Under the pieces are notes generated by a model. It was not told the origin of the DNA and searched no databases. It saw only the letters and a program-made list of their open reading frames with translations. A stretch of DNA of 16,641 nt from Marine Group III euryarchaeote CG-Epi4 (GTDB lineage Archaea; Thermoplasmatota; Poseidoniia; MGIII; CG-Epi1), in NCBI GenBank assembly GCA_001875365.1, contig MIYX01000011.1, forward strand, positions 1-16,641, given 5' to 3'. Made by a program: the position numbers and the translations under genes. Shown piece after piece: positions 14,779-16,641 of this stretch (its first letter is position 1; the number at the start of each line of letters is the position of its first letter).

Positions 14779-16521
14779 ATGCAAAAAGCCCAAGCTCTTG
14801 TAATTTCTTTTATTTTTTTAGCTTCAGGGTGCTTAAATTCCAATCAGAGAGATGAGAATGATATTTCAAATTATGAGTGGTGGGAAGTTCCATTAGAGAA
14901 GAGATATTTAATGGATTTAGATTTTTCATCTTGGCGTTCAACGCTTCCCGAAAAAGGAATTTATAATTGGACTGGACCTTCCGAATTCTTTGTTGAAGTA
15001 GACTTACCACTTGAGGAAAGAGATGCAGGTTATCCTGAGGATCCTTTGATGCATGTGGCACTGTGGATGCCAAACGTACCTCCAGGAACTTTAGTTCCAG
15101 TAATAGCAACGATTCATCCTTACTATGAGTTTGCAGGTTCTAATCCAAATACGATTCCGGACTTAGGAATTGGTCAATGGGTTCTTGAAGAGTTTGTTCC
15201 ACATGGATATGCCTTAGCTCAAATCTCTACATTTGGCTCAGGTAAATCTACACATTGTCAAGATGTTAAGGGACTAGGCGAGCAAATTGGAATACAGGCT
15301 GCAGTAGATTGGCTAGGAAAACAACCTTGGTCTAATGGTAATGTAGGGTTAATGGGAAAATCATATGCTGGCACAACTAATTGGGAGGCTGCTCAAAACC
15401 CCTCTCCACATTTGAAGACAATTGTTCCTATTTCGGGTTCAATTGGAGTTAGAGAAATGTTCTACAGAAATGGTTCAAGTGAATCTCGAGCAATGCTCTA
15501 TGATGCTTTGTATGAAGGTGCCACAGCCGGCGCTTCAACGGATGATATGAGAATGTGTACTGACGATGCCATAGGCCCCGCTAGTCCGTGGACAACTTAT
15601 GCTCTTGCAGAATATGGTGGAGATCAATGGAATGATTATTGGGAAGAGCGTTATCATCTTCAGGACGTTCTCGACAACTACAATGGGAGTGTCTACATTG
15701 TTTGGGGTATGCAGGATTGGAATGTAGACCCATATCATGCTTTTCCTACTTACCAAATGCTTAGAAATAAGGGACTTAATGTAAAAGGAATAATGGGCCA
15801 ATGGGGTCATAATTATCCAGATCAGCCGAATGTTCATGAAAATATGAGTAGTGGATACGGAGCTGAGGCTTTTCCAAAAGTAACTAGAATGGATTGGTCT
15901 ATTGAGCTATATAATTGGTTTAATTATTATCTGAAAGGAATTGGTCCTGAGCCTCAATCACAAGTTCAAATACAAAGGAATGATGGTGAATGGCATGTTG
16001 AAGAAACTTGGCCTTCATTTGATGTTAAATGGGATTTACATGATGTTTCTACTTGGGGAAATCTTGGAACTGTATCTTCTTCCTCATCAATAATATTGTC
16101 AAGTCAGCCACTTGAATCAGAAATGCATATCTCAGGTTTACCTACTTTTCATGCACAAGTAAGGGCTAATTCTTGTAACGGTGGGCAACTATTTGTCACA
16201 ATGTCAGATGGAACTTCTGGATTAAGATTAGGCCATGCTACGATGGACTTAAGGTACAGAGATGGTGGCTATGAGTCTAAATCTGTAACTCCATTTTCAA
16301 GTTATACAATGAAGATGGAGTTCAATCCAATGGACGTAATCATACCAGAGGGACATGTCATAAATTTAGAAATTACGGAATCTGGGGAGGATTATTTACC
16401 TTCAACATGTGCATCAGCAGGAATAACCTTGAGTGAAACAGAACAACCTTTGGCCTTACCTCTAATTGATAGATCTCAAACAGATGAGCGTTGGTTTGAA
16501 GTTCCTCAATGGTGGGAATAA
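14779..16521 (+). CDS. Secreted lipoprotein hydrolase, S15/CocE (X-Pro dipeptidyl-peptidase-like)
   Basis: A 580-residue exported serine hydrolase of the CocE/NonD–PepX type. A hydrophobic signal (about 5-15) ends in the lipobox LASGC with Cys18, so it is predicted to be lipid-anchored on the outer face of the membrane. The alpha/beta-hydrolase core has the nucleophile elbow GKSYAG (Ser195), an acid in WGMQDWNVD (probably Asp313) and His344 in QWGHNYP. PWSNGNVGLMG just before the elbow is a family hallmark. A C-terminal beta-rich jelly-roll domain (about 410-555) completes the architecture. Likely role: cleavage of peptides (X-Pro type) or of ester/amide compounds outside the cell, consistent with a heterotroph feeding on dissolved protein. 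ATG 14779 fits the shared upstream box at leaderless spacing; ATG 14773 is two codons earlier. It is divergent from the lipid operon. Confidence 0.9.
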   Translation: MQKAQALVISFIFLASGCLNSNQRDENDISNYEWWEVPLEKRYLMDLDFSSWRSTLPEKGIYNWTGPSEFFVEVDLPLEERDAGYPEDPLMHVALWMPNVPPGTLVPVIATIHPYYEFAGSNPNTIPDLGIGQWVLEEFVPHGYALAQISTFGSGKSTHCQDVKGLGEQIGIQAAVDWLGKQPWSNGNVGLMGKSYAGTTNWEAAQNPSPHLKTIVPISGSIGVREMFYRNGSSESRAMLYDALYEGATAGASTDDMRMCTDDAIGPASPWTTYALAEYGGDQWNDYWEERYHLQDVLDNYNGSVYIVWGMQDWNVDPYHAFPTYQMLRNKGLNVKGIMGQWGHNYPDQPNVHENMSSGYGAEAFPKVTRMDWSIELYNWFNYYLKGIGPEPQSQVQIQRNDGEWHVEETWPSFDVKWDLHDVSTWGNLGTVSSSSSIILSSQPLESEMHISGLPTFHAQVRANSCNGGQLFVTMSDGTSGLRLGHATMDLRYRDGGYESKSVTPFSSYTMKMEFNPMDVIIPEGHVINLEITESGEDYLPSTCASAGITLSETEQPLALPLIDRSQTDERWFEVPQWWE

Positions 16522-16538
16522 AAGAGTAAAGCATACTA

Positions 16539-16546
16539 TTATATTT
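16539..16546 (+). promoter_or_regulatory. TATA-like box in the right-hand intergenic tail
   Basis: TTATATTT is centred about 25 nt before base 16567, where a GC-rich inverted repeat begins. No coding start lies at the expected distance, so if it is real it would drive an RNA or a gene beyond the window edge. Confidence 0.25.
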
Positions 16547-16566
16547 GACCGCTTGAATCTCCATAA

Positions 16567-16630
16567 GCCTCGGCTATCGGAGAGAGTCTACATTAATTTC
16601 CCTCATTCCATCCCGAGGCATCTTTCTTTT
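16567..16630 (+). ncRNA. Candidate structured RNA (unclassified)
   Basis: GCCTCGG at 16567-16573 is perfectly complementary to CCGAGGC at 16613-16619, with 39 bases between. The second arm is followed by T-rich ATCTTTCTTTT. An alternative small stem pairs TCTCC (16558-16562) with GGAGA (16579-16583). The segment is more GC-rich than its surroundings, has no credible ORF, and starts at the distance expected from a TATA-like box. It does not fold as a tRNA (no T-arm) and does not match 5S, SRP or RNase P RNA features that I can identify. It could equally be a 5' leader structure of a gene beyond the window, or chance. Confidence 0.22.
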
Positions 16631-16641
16631 ACAATCTTTTA

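Noticed and set aside
15535..15837. Minus-strand 100-codon open frame inside the S15 hydrolase gene
   Set aside because: It is antisense to conserved catalytic-domain coding sequence and has no family features.
16567..16619. tRNA gene suggested by a 7-bp stem spaced like an acceptor stem
   Set aside because: The enclosed segment is too short (53 bases in total), lacks a T-arm before the 3' arm and has no convincing anticodon arm.
16600..16620. 5S rRNA fragment, from the string TTCCATCCCGA
   Set aside because: The similarity stops there; the following bases do not continue the conserved 5S loop and helix, and no 5' end of 5S is found.
1..16641. Prophage, integrative element or insertion sequence
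   Set aside because: No integrase, transposase, terminal repeats or tRNA attachment site were seen; the only phage-like hint is the nuclease.

Overview
This AT-rich window most likely comes from a planktonic archaeon of the Thermoplasmatota kind (Marine Group II or III type). The main argument is promoter architecture. Genes that begin a transcription unit (HtpX, the RND exporter, the ABC ATPase, the nuclease, the S15 peptidase and the lipid operon) have an A/T box centred about 24-27 nt before the start codon and essentially no 5' leader. This is the signature of TATA/TBP-driven leaderless archaeal transcripts. Inside the lipid operon, one gene has a textbook Shine-Dalgarno sequence. The lineage is inferred, not proven; no rRNA is present.

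Layout. 1-109: tail of an unidentified gene (+). 144-1699: HtpX membrane protease and a single-domain CinA/MoCF protein, overlapping (+). 1701-4352: a large MMPL/RND exporter (-). 4455-7549: an ABC exporter of the MacB/LolCDE type, with the ATPase gene upstream of a double-FtsX permease gene (-). 7599-7844: a small CxxC coiled-coil protein (-). 7911-9134: a RecB-like PD-(D/E)XK nuclease (+). 9129-14725: a tightly packed six-gene operon (-). 14779-16521: a secreted S15/CocE-type lipoprotein hydrolase (+). 16522-16641: an intergenic tail with a possible structured RNA.

The centre of interest is the six-gene operon. In order of transcription it encodes a cyclopropane-fatty-acid-synthase-like methyltransferase, a delta-9-type acyl desaturase, a second methyltransferase of the coclaurine-N-methyltransferase/CFA-like family, a COG2907 FAD oxidoreductase, a DUF1365 protein and a GNAT acetyltransferase. 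Junctions overlap by 1-11 bp. Together they read as a pathway that desaturates an acyl chain, methylates the double bond and modifies it further. The CFA-synthase + FAD protein + DUF1365 combination recalls bacterial loci for methylated or furan fatty acids. Such a pathway is unexpected in an organism whose core lipids should be isoprenoid ethers.

The operon and the divergent peptidase gene seem to share one AT-rich box placed almost exactly midway between their start codons. The two export systems (ABC and RND) are both types often used for hydrophobic or envelope-associated substrates, but nothing in the sequence ties them to the lipid operon.
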